Shown here: positions 50,101 through 57,454 of the stretch, piece by piece
How positions within the stretch are numbered: position 1 is the stretch's first letter
Layout: each line of letters opens with the position of its first letter
Assembly: GCA_022071945.1 (NCBI GenBank)
Contig: JAJVIN010000006.1
Coordinates: 1-64,000, forward strand
DNA: 64,000 bases
Direction: 5' to 3'
From: Thermoanaerobaculia bacterium
GTDB taxonomy: Bacteria > Acidobacteriota > Thermoanaerobaculia > UBA5066
Notes under the pieces: model-generated
Databases searched by the model: none
The model's input: the letters and a program-made list of their open reading frames with translations, nothing else
Told to the model about the DNA's origin: nothing
Translations under genes and position numbers: made by a program

Positions 50101-50466
50101 GTTCACCTCCTTGGCGAAGCGGCTGATGGCGGCGCCGGCCGGGAGGACCATCTGGAATCTCCCTTCCATCCTCTTGTTCAGGGGATTCCGGAAGCGGAAC
50201 TCCATCTCGGTCAAGGAGAGCATCCCGTGGACGGCGGCGCGGACCGAGAGGTCCTCGAGAACGAGGGCTTGCCCGTCCGGATCAGAGAAGCTGACCGTTG
50301 CCGGGATATCGCCGCCCGTCGTCTGGACGGGCTTCGGCCCGGTCGTCACGCGGGCGGTCCCGGCCGGCCGTGGAGCAGCCGCCAGGAGGGCCGTGGAGAC
50401 GAGGAGGGAAAGGATCGCCAGGACGGGAACGGTCCGGCGAGGGGGGACCTCTTTTCGATTCGACAT
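47113..50466 (-). CDS. VIT-vWA-TPR-DUF2135 envelope protein
   Basis: A 1117-residue exported protein. A signal peptide ends near residue 32 (LAILSLLVSTALLAAAP). A VIT (inter-alpha-trypsin-inhibitor-like) domain lies at about 60-200 (MEFRFRNPLNKRMEGRFQ; NRIYDEIL), a vWA domain at about 290-470 (FFVDTSASG, DxSxS), then a Pro/Ala/Gly-rich linker (about 640-770), TPR-like helices (about 800-990) and a YfaP-like DUF2135 beta domain (DRVRITLAWETDANDVDLHVADP). VIT/vWA proteins such as MarR-neighbour or YfbK relatives are thought to act in stress or envelope functions; none is proven. A GGAG site precedes the ATG. It lies downstream of the TerB-like gene across a terminator. Confidence 0.8.
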   Translation of the reverse strand: MSNRKEVPPRRTVPVLAILSLLVSTALLAAAPRPAGTARVTTGPKPVQTTGGDIPATVSFSDPDGQALVLEDLSVRAAVHGMLSLTEMEFRFRNPLNKRMEGRFQMVLPAGAAISRFAKEVNGKLMEGEVVERLRANRIYDEILHQMRDPALLEQEQGNRFSARIFPIEPRAEVRLVLSYSLLVSGEDGRRTYRFPLRGLPRMGHFHFTALLAPLKGETLNETRETQIQASKSARLASVQTLELEERDFVPDADIEFSWKADPTRAKLEILQAGEFALYAFRPELPRQAVPNGGRSWHFFVDTSASGAEGARFRARALETVLRTLPSGDRVEITFFDQTVVPAGVKPAAEWAREIGSALTGRAYLGATDLAGALTAAASAAARIPAVTFVLVSDGAATLGPNKLADLVRPLDGWPKGTLLHALVMGPRQDRTTLENVTRGRGRIAEIPFTENLEKKAVEATRQLRLPLGAELSVNDPAAEWFYPRTVGDVQPGQEILCFARLRAGEAPHPALKIGKTPAPVAPLHQMSLPPDFSPLLEREAYRAYLAHLSARLATEGDRALQKALETEKVRVSIENRILIPETTLLVLETEEDYRRFGLDRRALSSILTIGLRGIARLDRTQPAFVTNETGVFEPKPVTDAPSARDARDRSDTRANGERGPAGAKKEKGRNGGAPGGGADGTGAGADRDALGTVASSEALGEPAPVLAEAPAVAADHTSRDEAKAGTRQPAPAAPPPPPRPAERERTQSSMPAPTAGRVTTEPQARQVTGGEDQRRSAQPPWTVLVRMDDEAVRSLEAQIKANPLNREPYSQLAEGLAGRAEWKKLRELSLSWLEADPENPQPYETLGDSLMALGRKEDAARAYGSLVEVAAAKPELVQRAGLLLFRCGQSRLGEKVLRAALEMRPDRLNAHRHLALVLWRSGKLEEAARVLETALRTDFPGWSASSRRRVLSEELGYVLRSWRSRAPEKRLEIEARAREAGVSLERTDRVRITLAWETDANDVDLHVADPNGAECFYGRKSVPSGLELYEDVTRGFGPEVIRAAAPRSGTYTVGVKYFSSGPMGASRGIVVVLLERESGAEPELQIIPFRLVSGGGPIRRITSVDVKGKKPVPITE

Positions 50467-50533
50467 ATCCGACTCCACGTTGAAAGACCTCTCGGATCCG
50501 GATTCGGTTCCCGGGGAGGCCTGCAAACAAGAA

Positions 50534-50563
50534 GGCCCCTCTCTCCCTCGGGAGAAAGGGGCC
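50534..50563 (-). terminator. Intrinsic terminator after the TerB-like gene
   Basis: GGCCCCTCTCTCC and GGAGAAAGGGGCC form a 13-position stem with one mismatch and a 4-nt loop, 23 bp past the stop. On the minus strand it is followed by TTCTTGTTTG. Good terminator candidate. Confidence 0.65.
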
Positions 50564-50586
50564 GAGTGACCGGATCGAATCAGGGG

Positions 50587-50961
50587 TCAGAAATCGACGT
50601 CTTCCGCTTCCATCGTGATCTTCCAGGCGGTTGCGAGCCAGCCCAGGAGGTCGGCCTCGGACTTGTTCACTCCATCGAAGCCGGCCTCCATCAAGACCAA
50701 GCCGTAGATCATCTCCCGCGACTCCTGGTTTTCTATGGTGCCGAGAAAGCTCTGCAGCTCCTCTTCACTCGTGAAGCGGGCCGCGGCCTCGTCCATCAGG
50801 GCCGCGTACGTGTCGTGTCCGATCGCCTCGGAGATTTCCGCGAGGCTCGTCGCCTCCTGGTCGGTCACCTCGCCTCCCGCCAGGACAACCCGGCGAAGGA
50901 GAGCCGCCAGAGCGAGCTGCTCGTCGTGAGCCAGGTCTCGAACGCTTCTCTCGGTCGTCAT
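50587..50961 (-). CDS. Small TerB-like helical protein
   Basis: A 124-residue acidic, all-helical protein. The repeats of LAALLRRVVLAGGEVTDQE and EMIYGLVLMEAGFDGVNKSEADLLGWLA resemble the TerB fold, in which 'DG-x-x-xx-E' turns bind divalent metal. No partner gene of a tellurite-resistance set is nearby, so the likeness is structural only. It has no signal peptide or membrane segment. The leader has only a weak GGTGG site. It is encoded 116 bp upstream of the VIT/vWA gene start with a terminator in between. Confidence 0.55.
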   Translation of the reverse strand: MTTERSVRDLAHDEQLALAALLRRVVLAGGEVTDQEATSLAEISEAIGHDTYAALMDEAAARFTSEEELQSFLGTIENQESREMIYGLVLMEAGFDGVNKSEADLLGWLATAWKITMEAEDVDF

Positions 50962-51080
50962 GTCACCACCCCCAGGGGCCGGATCTTATGCGCTTTTCCC
51001 CCCGTGTTCACACGATGGCCACGCCGCCGCCAGGGCCGCGGGGACCGGGTGGCCCCCACGGCCCAGGACGATCTGGCCCG

Positions 51081-53309
51081 CTAGAAGGATCCTCCGAGGG
51101 TGAGCACGAAACCGCGCCCGGGAGCCACGACATTGTTCTCGTCGGCCGAGTCGGCGTAGACCTTGTCGAACACGTTCCTGACGGCCAGCGAGGCCGAAAA
51201 GAGGGGGGAGAGTCTGTAGCCGGCCGAGAGGTCGAGCCTCCCGTATCCCGCGATGGGGACCTCGGCGGCACCGGGCCGGTCATCCCTCGCCATCATGAGG
51301 AACCGGCCTCTCCAGAAGACCTTCTCAAAGGGCTCGTGATCGATGATGAGCTGGGCGTTCGGGGGGAGGATGTCGGGCGCCCAGGTGCCGTCGTCGAGGA
51401 TCTTCCCCTGGGAAAGGGCACCGAGGAACCGGACGATGAAGCGGTCCGTCACCTTGTAGTCGGCCTCGAGCTCGACACCCGCGATCTCGGCCTCGCCGCG
51501 GTTGCGGAAGAGGAAGTTGTCTCCGACTCTGTAGCGTTCGATGAGGTCCTGGATCCGGTAGACATAGCCGGAAAGCCCGATCGTGAAGGGTCCGGTCCGT
51601 CCCCTGACCGACAGGTCGAACTGATTCGAGGTTTCCGCCTCGAGATCCGGGTTGCCGATCACGAAACCGCGGCCGGAGACGCCGCGGAAGTAGCGGTCGG
51701 AGAGGGTCGGATCCCTGAACCCGCGCGCGTACTGACCCGAGATCGTCCAGTCGCGGGCCACGGTGTACGACAGGGTCGCGAACCCCGAGAGGGCACTGTC
51801 GGAGGTCGAACGGTCCCCGAAGTACCCGCCGGTGTTGCCGGTCGTCACGTAGTCCCCGCGGAGTCCGGCCGTCAACATCAGCCGCTCGGGAACGATCGGG
51901 ATGTCTCCCTCGACGAAGGCTCCCCAGTCCGTCCGGTGAGCATCCTCGATGGCCACCTCGACTGTTCTCGTGGTCGGATCACCGGCGGAGTTGTAGTTCT
52001 GGACGATGTTCAAGGCTTCCAGATCGAACCGCCCGTTGACGTCCACGCCGGCGCGGATCCCAACCGCGCCGAGAGAGCTCCGGCCGAGGAGTCTGAGGGA
52101 GTAGTCATCCGAATCGACGTCGGAAAGCGCGTCTCTCATGGTCGTCGTCGCGCTCGGCCTTCTCTGCCGGTTCGTGACCACGGCGTAGTTCCCCAGGAAA
52201 GCCCTCAGCTCGAGCGAGGAGAGACCGAGGACACCGGGAATGTCGAGTCCGAGGGTGAACCGGCTGGAGTCCTCCGAGGGGTAGAAAGTGCGCGTCGCCG
52301 GCAAGTCCGCCTGCGGCTTGCCCATGTCCCTCACCTCGTCGAGCTGGAACCCCGCCCAGAGGCGTGCCTCACCGATCGGAACGAGTCCCCGGATGGAAAA
52401 ACCGCGGTCTCTGACGGCGGAGTTGTCCTGCGTCCCGAGCGGGGATTCATAGTCTCGCTGCGCGCGCTGGTAGAGATTGAGGGTGAAGGCGGCCGGACCA
52501 GCCGGAATGTTGACTCCGAGCCCTCCAGACGTTTCGGGAGTCCCTCCCGAACCCGCGACCATCTGGTACCGGCCGGTGAACACGCCGGGGACCGGCATCG
52601 GCGTCTTGCCATGAACGACCCCGCCAAGGGCGTCGGAGCCGTAGGCGACCGATCCGGGTCCCCGGACGACCTCGACGTTCTCGAGGGCGAACGGATTGAG
52701 ATACGACGCCGACGCCCCGGCGCGCCGCTCGGCGGTGACACGCCCATCATCGAGCATCACCAGGGTCCTGCCGCGCGCGAGACCCCGGATGACGGGAACC
52801 GCGCTCGTGCTCTCGTCTGATTTCGAGACACCTGGAAGAACCTCGATGGTCTCGGTCAGCCGGTTGGGCCGCCTCTCCTCGAGCTCGCGGCGAGAGACGA
52901 TCGAGACTGGATTGGCGGGCGGGGCCAGGAGGGACGCGGTCGTCGAGGCCGATACCAAGACCTCCGCGGTCCGAGCCTCGGGCAGGACGAGATCGAGGGG
53001 TTCCTGTCCCGAGGGAAGGCGTTCCACGCGGACGATCCCGAGCCAGGCCCCGCTCGGGGAGAAGATCCCGAGCTCGAACGGAACCGGCGGCTCGGCCTCG
53101 AGAGTCAGTTCCCCCTTGTTGTCCGCGGCGACGGAACCCGCGCGAGCGAGAATCGAAACCCGGGCTGCCGCGACCGGCTTGCCGGCGGCATCGACGACCC
53201 GGTACCGGGCCGCCTCGAGGGTGGACGGAACGAGGAGAACCAAGAGCAGCAAGGAGAGACCGGGCAGTCGGGGCGCGGCCCACGACTCCCGGGGAGCGCG
53301 AAGAGTCAT
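51081..53309 (-). CDS. TonB-dependent outer-membrane receptor
   Basis: A 742-residue outer-membrane protein. A signal peptide (about 1-33, LSLLLLVLLVPSTLEA) precedes a short Ig-like/carboxypeptidase-like domain (about 35-115) and a plug (about 120-245: RRPNRLTETIEVLPGVSKSDE, VPVIRGLARGRTLVMLDDGR, VEVVRGPGSVAYGSDALGG). The rest is a 22-stranded barrel, with the aromatic C-terminus VLTLGGSF. TonB receptors take up iron chelates, vitamins or glycans; the ligand here is unknown and no ExbB/TonB gene is near. The extra N-terminal domain recalls SusC-type receptors but no SusD follows. An AAAGGAC site precedes the ATG. Confidence 0.88.
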   Translation of the reverse strand: MTLRAPRESWAAPRLPGLSLLLLVLLVPSTLEAARYRVVDAAGKPVAAARVSILARAGSVAADNKGELTLEAEPPVPFELGIFSPSGAWLGIVRVERLPSGQEPLDLVLPEARTAEVLVSASTTASLLAPPANPVSIVSRRELEERRPNRLTETIEVLPGVSKSDESTSAVPVIRGLARGRTLVMLDDGRVTAERRAGASASYLNPFALENVEVVRGPGSVAYGSDALGGVVHGKTPMPVPGVFTGRYQMVAGSGGTPETSGGLGVNIPAGPAAFTLNLYQRAQRDYESPLGTQDNSAVRDRGFSIRGLVPIGEARLWAGFQLDEVRDMGKPQADLPATRTFYPSEDSSRFTLGLDIPGVLGLSSLELRAFLGNYAVVTNRQRRPSATTTMRDALSDVDSDDYSLRLLGRSSLGAVGIRAGVDVNGRFDLEALNIVQNYNSAGDPTTRTVEVAIEDAHRTDWGAFVEGDIPIVPERLMLTAGLRGDYVTTGNTGGYFGDRSTSDSALSGFATLSYTVARDWTISGQYARGFRDPTLSDRYFRGVSGRGFVIGNPDLEAETSNQFDLSVRGRTGPFTIGLSGYVYRIQDLIERYRVGDNFLFRNRGEAEIAGVELEADYKVTDRFIVRFLGALSQGKILDDGTWAPDILPPNAQLIIDHEPFEKVFWRGRFLMMARDDRPGAAEVPIAGYGRLDLSAGYRLSPLFSASLAVRNVFDKVYADSADENNVVAPGRGFVLTLGGSF

Positions 53310-53427
53310 CCAGTCTGTCCTTTCTTGTGTGTGCGGTCGTGCGGAACTGAAGGAGAGCGCGCCGCGGCAACGCAGCGTGAGCCGGAAGAGAGTCAGCCGG
53401 CTCGAATCGGACGGGCCCGTCCGCCTC

Positions 53428-54090
53428 TCAGTTCCTCAGCGGAGTCGCCGCGCCCGCGAAGGCAGAGGTCACGTCCGGAAGGACTGGCATCTGCCACTTC
53501 TCCTCGCCACCCTTCGCGTCGTCGGGGCATTCACAGCCGGGACGACGGAGCTCGGGGCGCGTCGAGGGGAGGATGGACCCGCCGAAACCGGGAAGACCTG
53601 GCTCCATGGTTCCTCGATGGTCGAGACCCGTGGCGGGCCCCTCGAGCGGCCGGCCGGACGGATCGGCCCACCACTCCATCGCAAGGCCCGGTTCGGGCCG
53701 GGTGGCCGCGGCCTTGACGGGGATGGAACCAGAACGGGCGGGACGAAGGGCGAAGGCGTTCGATCCGCCTATGTCCTGCTCAGGCAGCCCCGGATCCGCT
53801 CCGTTGGCCTTCCGACCCGCCCGGACGACGAAGCGCGCCTTCCCCTGAAGGGCCGGCAAGACGACCGTTACCCGGGGATTCCTCTCGGAAAGCTCTCTGG
53901 TCAGCCGAACTCGCGGGCCACCCTCGACGGCGAGGAGGAGCTCACTCTCGTCAAATATCTCGGGCACGGTCCAGGAAACGGTCTGGGAGGTGATCCCCTC
54001 GCGCATTTCTTCCTCGAAGACAACATCCGTGCCCGCGGCCGCCAGGGAAGCCGAGGCCAAGAAGACGAGGAGTGCCGGGAGGAGACGCAC
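53428..54090 (-). CDS. Secreted protein of unknown function
   Basis: A 220-residue exported protein with a signal peptide (MRLLPALLVFLASASLAAA, 1-19). The central part is beta-rich (VSWTVPEIFDESELLLAVEG) and includes GSNAFALRPARSGS, a motif shared loosely with the next upstream gene. The C-terminal half is Pro/Gly-rich and contains a lone CEC. No family is recognised. The start is GTG. A perfect hairpin lies only 19 bp upstream, between it and the preceding gene on the same strand. Confidence 0.5.
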   Translation of the reverse strand: MRLLPALLVFLASASLAAAGTDVVFEEEMREGITSQTVSWTVPEIFDESELLLAVEGGPRVRLTRELSERNPRVTVVLPALQGKARFVVRAGRKANGADPGLPEQDIGGSNAFALRPARSGSIPVKAAATRPEPGLAMEWWADPSGRPLEGPATGLDHRGTMEPGLPGFGGSILPSTRPELRRPGCECPDDAKGGEEKWQMPVLPDVTSAFAGAATPLRN

Positions 54091-54108
54091 GCCCCTCGAG
54101 GATAACGC

Positions 54109-54137
54109 AGAGCGCGGGTCCCTCCGGCCCGCGCTCT
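54109..54137 (-). terminator. Perfect hairpin between two secreted-protein genes
   Basis: AGAGCGCGGG and CCCGCGCTCT form a 10-bp stem with a 9-nt loop, 14 bp after the stop of the upstream gene and 19 bp before the next GTG. On the minus strand it is followed by GCGTTATCC, not a T-run. It may attenuate rather than end transcription. Confidence 0.5.
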
Positions 54138-54151
54138 TTCGGAACCCGAGG

Positions 54152-55222
54152 TCAGAAGCTCAGATCGTTGTTGTTCGCATAGCCCGAGAGACTGCCCGAC
54201 TGCTTCTCCCAGACGAGGGTTTCTCCGCGGGAATTCTTGAACGTGATCTTGTACCAGAAGTCGGTGACTCCCCCCACGAGGATGATGGCCTTGCCCGACC
54301 CGAAGTCGAGGCACTTCACGAAGACCTCGGGGTTGTTCGGATCCGAGAAGTAGAGGTAGCCGAACTCGTCCTTCTGCGGCAGGGCGAAGGCGTTGCCCGA
54401 CTGCCCGTTGTACTGGCTCCTCCACTCGATTGTGGCGCGAATGCGGCCCTTGGAAAGGACGAGCTCTCGCGAGGCGATCGGCTCGGAGTAGATGAAGTCG
54501 TCGAGGGCGACCGCATCCGAGGAGGAGGAGAAGCAGCGGGAATCCAGGGGCGCGTTGCCGGAGACGAGCCTGACGCGGGCGACGGGCTCATCGGTCACGA
54601 CTCCCACGAAGCTGACTCCGAGGGCGGCGACACCGGCGGCCGGAACGGGGACGCTCGAGATCTTCCTTCCCAGGGGATCGTAGAGCTCCATCCAGGAGGA
54701 GTCCGAAAGGTCGACATCGGAAAAGACGGCCCCGAACGCCGTCACGTTCGCGGGCTGGGCGGTCCCGGGGACGAAGAAAGTGATGTCCGTCGCATTGCTC
54801 CCCATGGGGGCAAAGAGCTTCTGGGGGCTGAAGGTCCCCAGCTCCGTGGGTCCCCACCCCTGGTCCGTGACGTCTGCGAACCTGAAGGAAGCGGTTCCCT
54901 GATCGCCGCTAACCTTGAAACGCGAGCCGGTGGTGGACATGACCAGGCCACGCGTGGAGTTCTTGTTGAAGAAATCGGGCGGGAGCGGGTCGAGGAACTG
55001 GGCCGGCACTCCATCCCAGTTGATCTCGCGCCGTCCTGACGCCGCCGGGGCTCCGGCCGCGTTGTTCGTCCCGAGCACAGACCGGAACTGGTCGACCGTG
55101 CCCTGAATGGCCGCGGCATCATTCCCGGCCGCGCTGAACGTCTGGGTGACGCCGGCCTGGGCGGTCAGACCAGCTGCGAAAAGAAACGAAAACAGAGTCG
55201 CCTTTGCCAGGTGGAATCTCAT
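54152..55222 (-). CDS. Secreted protein with GNAFAL/YFSD C-terminal domain
   Basis: A 356-residue exported protein with a signal peptide (MRFHLAKATLFSFLFAAGLTAQA, about 1-23). The body (about 30-250) looks like a lectin-like or jelly-roll beta domain (TASFRFADVTDQGWG; SSDAVALDDFIYSEP). The C-terminal 95 residues (SGNAFALPQKDEFGYLYFSD, then KCLDFGSGKAIILVGGV) match a module that I associate with secreted proteins of Acidobacteriota. Function is unknown; surface carbohydrate binding is one possibility. The ATG at 55222 has GGGAGG 5 nt upstream. Confidence 0.65.
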   Translation of the reverse strand: MRFHLAKATLFSFLFAAGLTAQAGVTQTFSAAGNDAAAIQGTVDQFRSVLGTNNAAGAPAASGRREINWDGVPAQFLDPLPPDFFNKNSTRGLVMSTTGSRFKVSGDQGTASFRFADVTDQGWGPTELGTFSPQKLFAPMGSNATDITFFVPGTAQPANVTAFGAVFSDVDLSDSSWMELYDPLGRKISSVPVPAAGVAALGVSFVGVVTDEPVARVRLVSGNAPLDSRCFSSSSDAVALDDFIYSEPIASRELVLSKGRIRATIEWRSQYNGQSGNAFALPQKDEFGYLYFSDPNNPEVFVKCLDFGSGKAIILVGGVTDFWYKITFKNSRGETLVWEKQSGSLSGYANNNDLSF

Positions 55223-55326
55223 GGTTGCCTCCCGTCCCAACTGTGCTGGGACTCGGTCTCTTCTTGAGTGTTCAGGGCGGATGACGCGTGACCGAAGTGA
55301 CTTCTCGCTGACCGCGGGCCGGGAGA

Positions 55327-55354
55327 GGCCGGCGCGGAGCGATCCGCGCCGGCC
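55327..55354 (-). terminator. Perfect 12-bp hairpin with GNRA loop
   Basis: GGCCGGCGCGGA and TCCGCGCCGGCC form a perfect 12-bp stem closed by the tetraloop GCGA. It lies 61 bp after the stop of the downstream-facing coiled-coil gene and is not followed by a T-run. It could be a rho-assisted terminator or an RNA-stabilising element. Confidence 0.45.
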
Positions 55355-55415
55355 GGCTTGCCGTCAGGGCGGGCCCGCCCGCGTCAGAAGCGGCGGGCCG
55401 TGGGGAGACCGGGTC

Positions 55416-56021
55416 TTACTTCTTGCACTCCTGCTCGGCCTTCTTCTTGGCGGCAACGAGCTCCGTGTTCTTGGCGGCGAGGTCATCGGTGGCTTTCTTG
55501 AGATCAGCCTCGAGCTTCTTCTTTTGCGCGTCGAGAGTCGCGACGGCGGCCTCGATCGTTTTCACCGCGGCGTTGGCCTTGGCGCACTCCTTGCTGGCCT
55601 CGATGCACTCCTTCTTCGCGGCCGCGGCGGCGTCCTGAGTGGGCTTGACCCTGGCCTTACAGAAGTCCTCCTGGGCCTTGATCACGTCCGCGACGCACTG
55701 GTCCAGTGTCTTGGAACCGCAGAAGGTCGCGAGGTCGGTGTTCGAGAGCTTGTTGAACTTCTCGACCGGGCTTCCAGCGGGCGCGGTCGACTCCTCGACG
55801 CAGGCCTTGTAGTCCGCGTTCGCCTTGGCCCTGAGGTCCTGGAACTTCTTGCAGGAAGCCAGGGAGGCGTCGTCGTCGACGACGACCTTGGGGACGCTTC
55901 CGATCTTGCCCTTCAGGTTCGACTTCGCGGCGTTGATGTCGAACTTCGGCGCCTGAGCCACGAGCGGCATCGAGACGGCGAGGAGGGCGGTGAACGCGAG
56001 TGTGGTGATTCTGGGCTTCAT
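55416..56021 (-). CDS. Exported coiled-coil protein
   Basis: A 201-residue exported protein. A signal peptide (MKPRITTLAFTALLAVSMPLVAQA, 1-24) precedes a domain with several cysteines (ASLASCKK, KACVEES, ATFCGSKTLDQCV) and a long Lys/Ala/Glu coiled coil (about 105-201, ending AEQECKK). The even spread of cysteines suggests disulfides in the periplasm. No family is recognised. AAGGAG 7 nt before the ATG supports the start; the longer reading adds only Lys-rich residues. Confidence 0.6.
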   Translation of the reverse strand: MKPRITTLAFTALLAVSMPLVAQAPKFDINAAKSNLKGKIGSVPKVVVDDDASLASCKKFQDLRAKANADYKACVEESTAPAGSPVEKFNKLSNTDLATFCGSKTLDQCVADVIKAQEDFCKARVKPTQDAAAAAKKECIEASKECAKANAAVKTIEAAVATLDAQKKKLEADLKKATDDLAAKNTELVAAKKKAEQECKK

Positions 56022-56125
56022 TCTTTTCTCCTTTTTAGGTTTGACCTGTCCAGCCATGCTGGCGAGTGAAGGTGAAGGTTGAGGGGATCAATGATTTTCG
56101 AAACCCGGCGAACTGGCGTGTTCCC

Positions 56126-57445
56126 TCATCCCGCCGGGGCGGGCGAGGGTGAAGGTGAAGGTGAGGGTTGCTCCTGCGGGGTGACGATCTTCAGGGTTCG
56201 GGAATCGGTCGCGCCGGTCGGCTCTCCGTCGGAGTTGAGGATCCGGACGCGCCAGGAAACCGAGCCGTCCTTGGCCTTCTCTGGAAGCCACGAGGGGGCG
56301 CGGTAGCTCTGCACGCCCTCTCCCAGAGTGGCCGTCAGGATCTCGGCTCCCGACTCATCGCGGACCTCGAGCCGGTAGAAGGAGGCGCCCGGGACGGGAG
56401 ACCAGACGAAGACGATCGGCTCGCCCGCCTTCACCTCGGCTCCGGCTGCCGGCAGGAGCAGTCCGAGAGCCTCGCGAGCTCCCTCGGAGGGTGCGCTGCC
56501 GACGAAGTACTTCAGGACCGGCATGGGGAACCCGGCGACACCCCCGGCCGGGATGATGCCGCCGAGACCGCCCGCCTCGACCGCGTTGGAGTCCGCCTCC
56601 CTTTCGGAAGTCGCCTCGACGCGGAGAAGGATCTGATAGAGGCCCACGCCTTCCGTGGGGAACCTGGAAGGATCCGGCCCCTTCAGCCGGAGGGGTCCCG
56701 CTCCGGGAGCCAGGAACACGCTGAAGCGATCGACGAGCGTGTAGCGCCGCTGAGTCCCCCGCAGGGAGGGAGGCAGGGTGGCTTCGGTGAGGAGGTCCTG
56801 GCTCGTCGGAGGGTCCTCTCCGGGCCGCACGATCTCCCAACGGCCGCGCAGCTGGCCGGTCCCGTTGTAGGTGATCTTCGCCTCGACGAGCGGAAGCTGG
56901 CTGCCCGGCTGAACGGTTCCGACGGGCTGCTCGGAGAGAAAGCGCATCTGGACGTCCAGGAGCGAGAGCGGCACCCGCGCCGTCCCGCCTGCCAGGCGGC
57001 ACGTCACCGCGACGAACTCCTCCGGGCCGCCCTTCAGGCTCCGGAATCTCCGGACGTAGAAGAACGTGCCGTTCTCACCGGTTTCGGCAAGCTGGAACGC
57101 CTTTCTGGAGACCGAAGGGGGAATGGACATGACGTCATAAAAGACGCCGCCCTGCAGCTGCGACTGGTCGTACCTGAGCGGGAGTTGACCCAGGATCGTC
57201 GCCGGGTCGCACTTCTGCCCGACCGCCGGCGCGGCCGGCACGAGGCGGGTGCACCAGATCGCCTCGATGGGTTCCTGGTCCTTCAATCCGCCGAAGGTGA
57301 TGAAGACCGTCGTGGCTCCCTGGGAGTTCACGTTCGTGCCGGTGGGGTTGCGCCAGATGGCCGGCTCGGCGTCGAGCGCCGCCAGACTGAGGGCGAATGC
57401 CGCCCAGAAGGAAGGCCGGAAGAGAAAAGACGAAGGGAATCTCAT
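56126..57445 (-). CDS. Secreted beta-rich protein with Pro-Ser tail
   Basis: A 439-residue exported protein with a signal peptide (about 1-27, FWAAFALSLAALDA). It holds several beta-sandwich-like segments; the one at about 330-420 (EPIVFVWSPVPGASFYRLEVRD; SVSWRVRILNSDG) resembles fibronectin/Ig folds. It ends in a (PS)n-PAPAG tail, encoded by a GGTGAA/GGTGAG repeat at about 56130-56172. It is 10 bp downstream of the barrel-protein gene on the same strand with a GAGGAGG site, so the two are probably one operon and may work together at the surface. Confidence 0.6.
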   Translation of the reverse strand: MRFPSSFLFRPSFWAAFALSLAALDAEPAIWRNPTGTNVNSQGATTVFITFGGLKDQEPIEAIWCTRLVPAAPAVGQKCDPATILGQLPLRYDQSQLQGGVFYDVMSIPPSVSRKAFQLAETGENGTFFYVRRFRSLKGGPEEFVAVTCRLAGGTARVPLSLLDVQMRFLSEQPVGTVQPGSQLPLVEAKITYNGTGQLRGRWEIVRPGEDPPTSQDLLTEATLPPSLRGTQRRYTLVDRFSVFLAPGAGPLRLKGPDPSRFPTEGVGLYQILLRVEATSEREADSNAVEAGGLGGIIPAGGVAGFPMPVLKYFVGSAPSEGAREALGLLLPAAGAEVKAGEPIVFVWSPVPGASFYRLEVRDESGAEILTATLGEGVQSYRAPSWLPEKAKDGSVSWRVRILNSDGEPTGATDSRTLKIVTPQEQPSPSPSPSPAPAG

Positions 57446-57454
57446 GGTGCCTCC

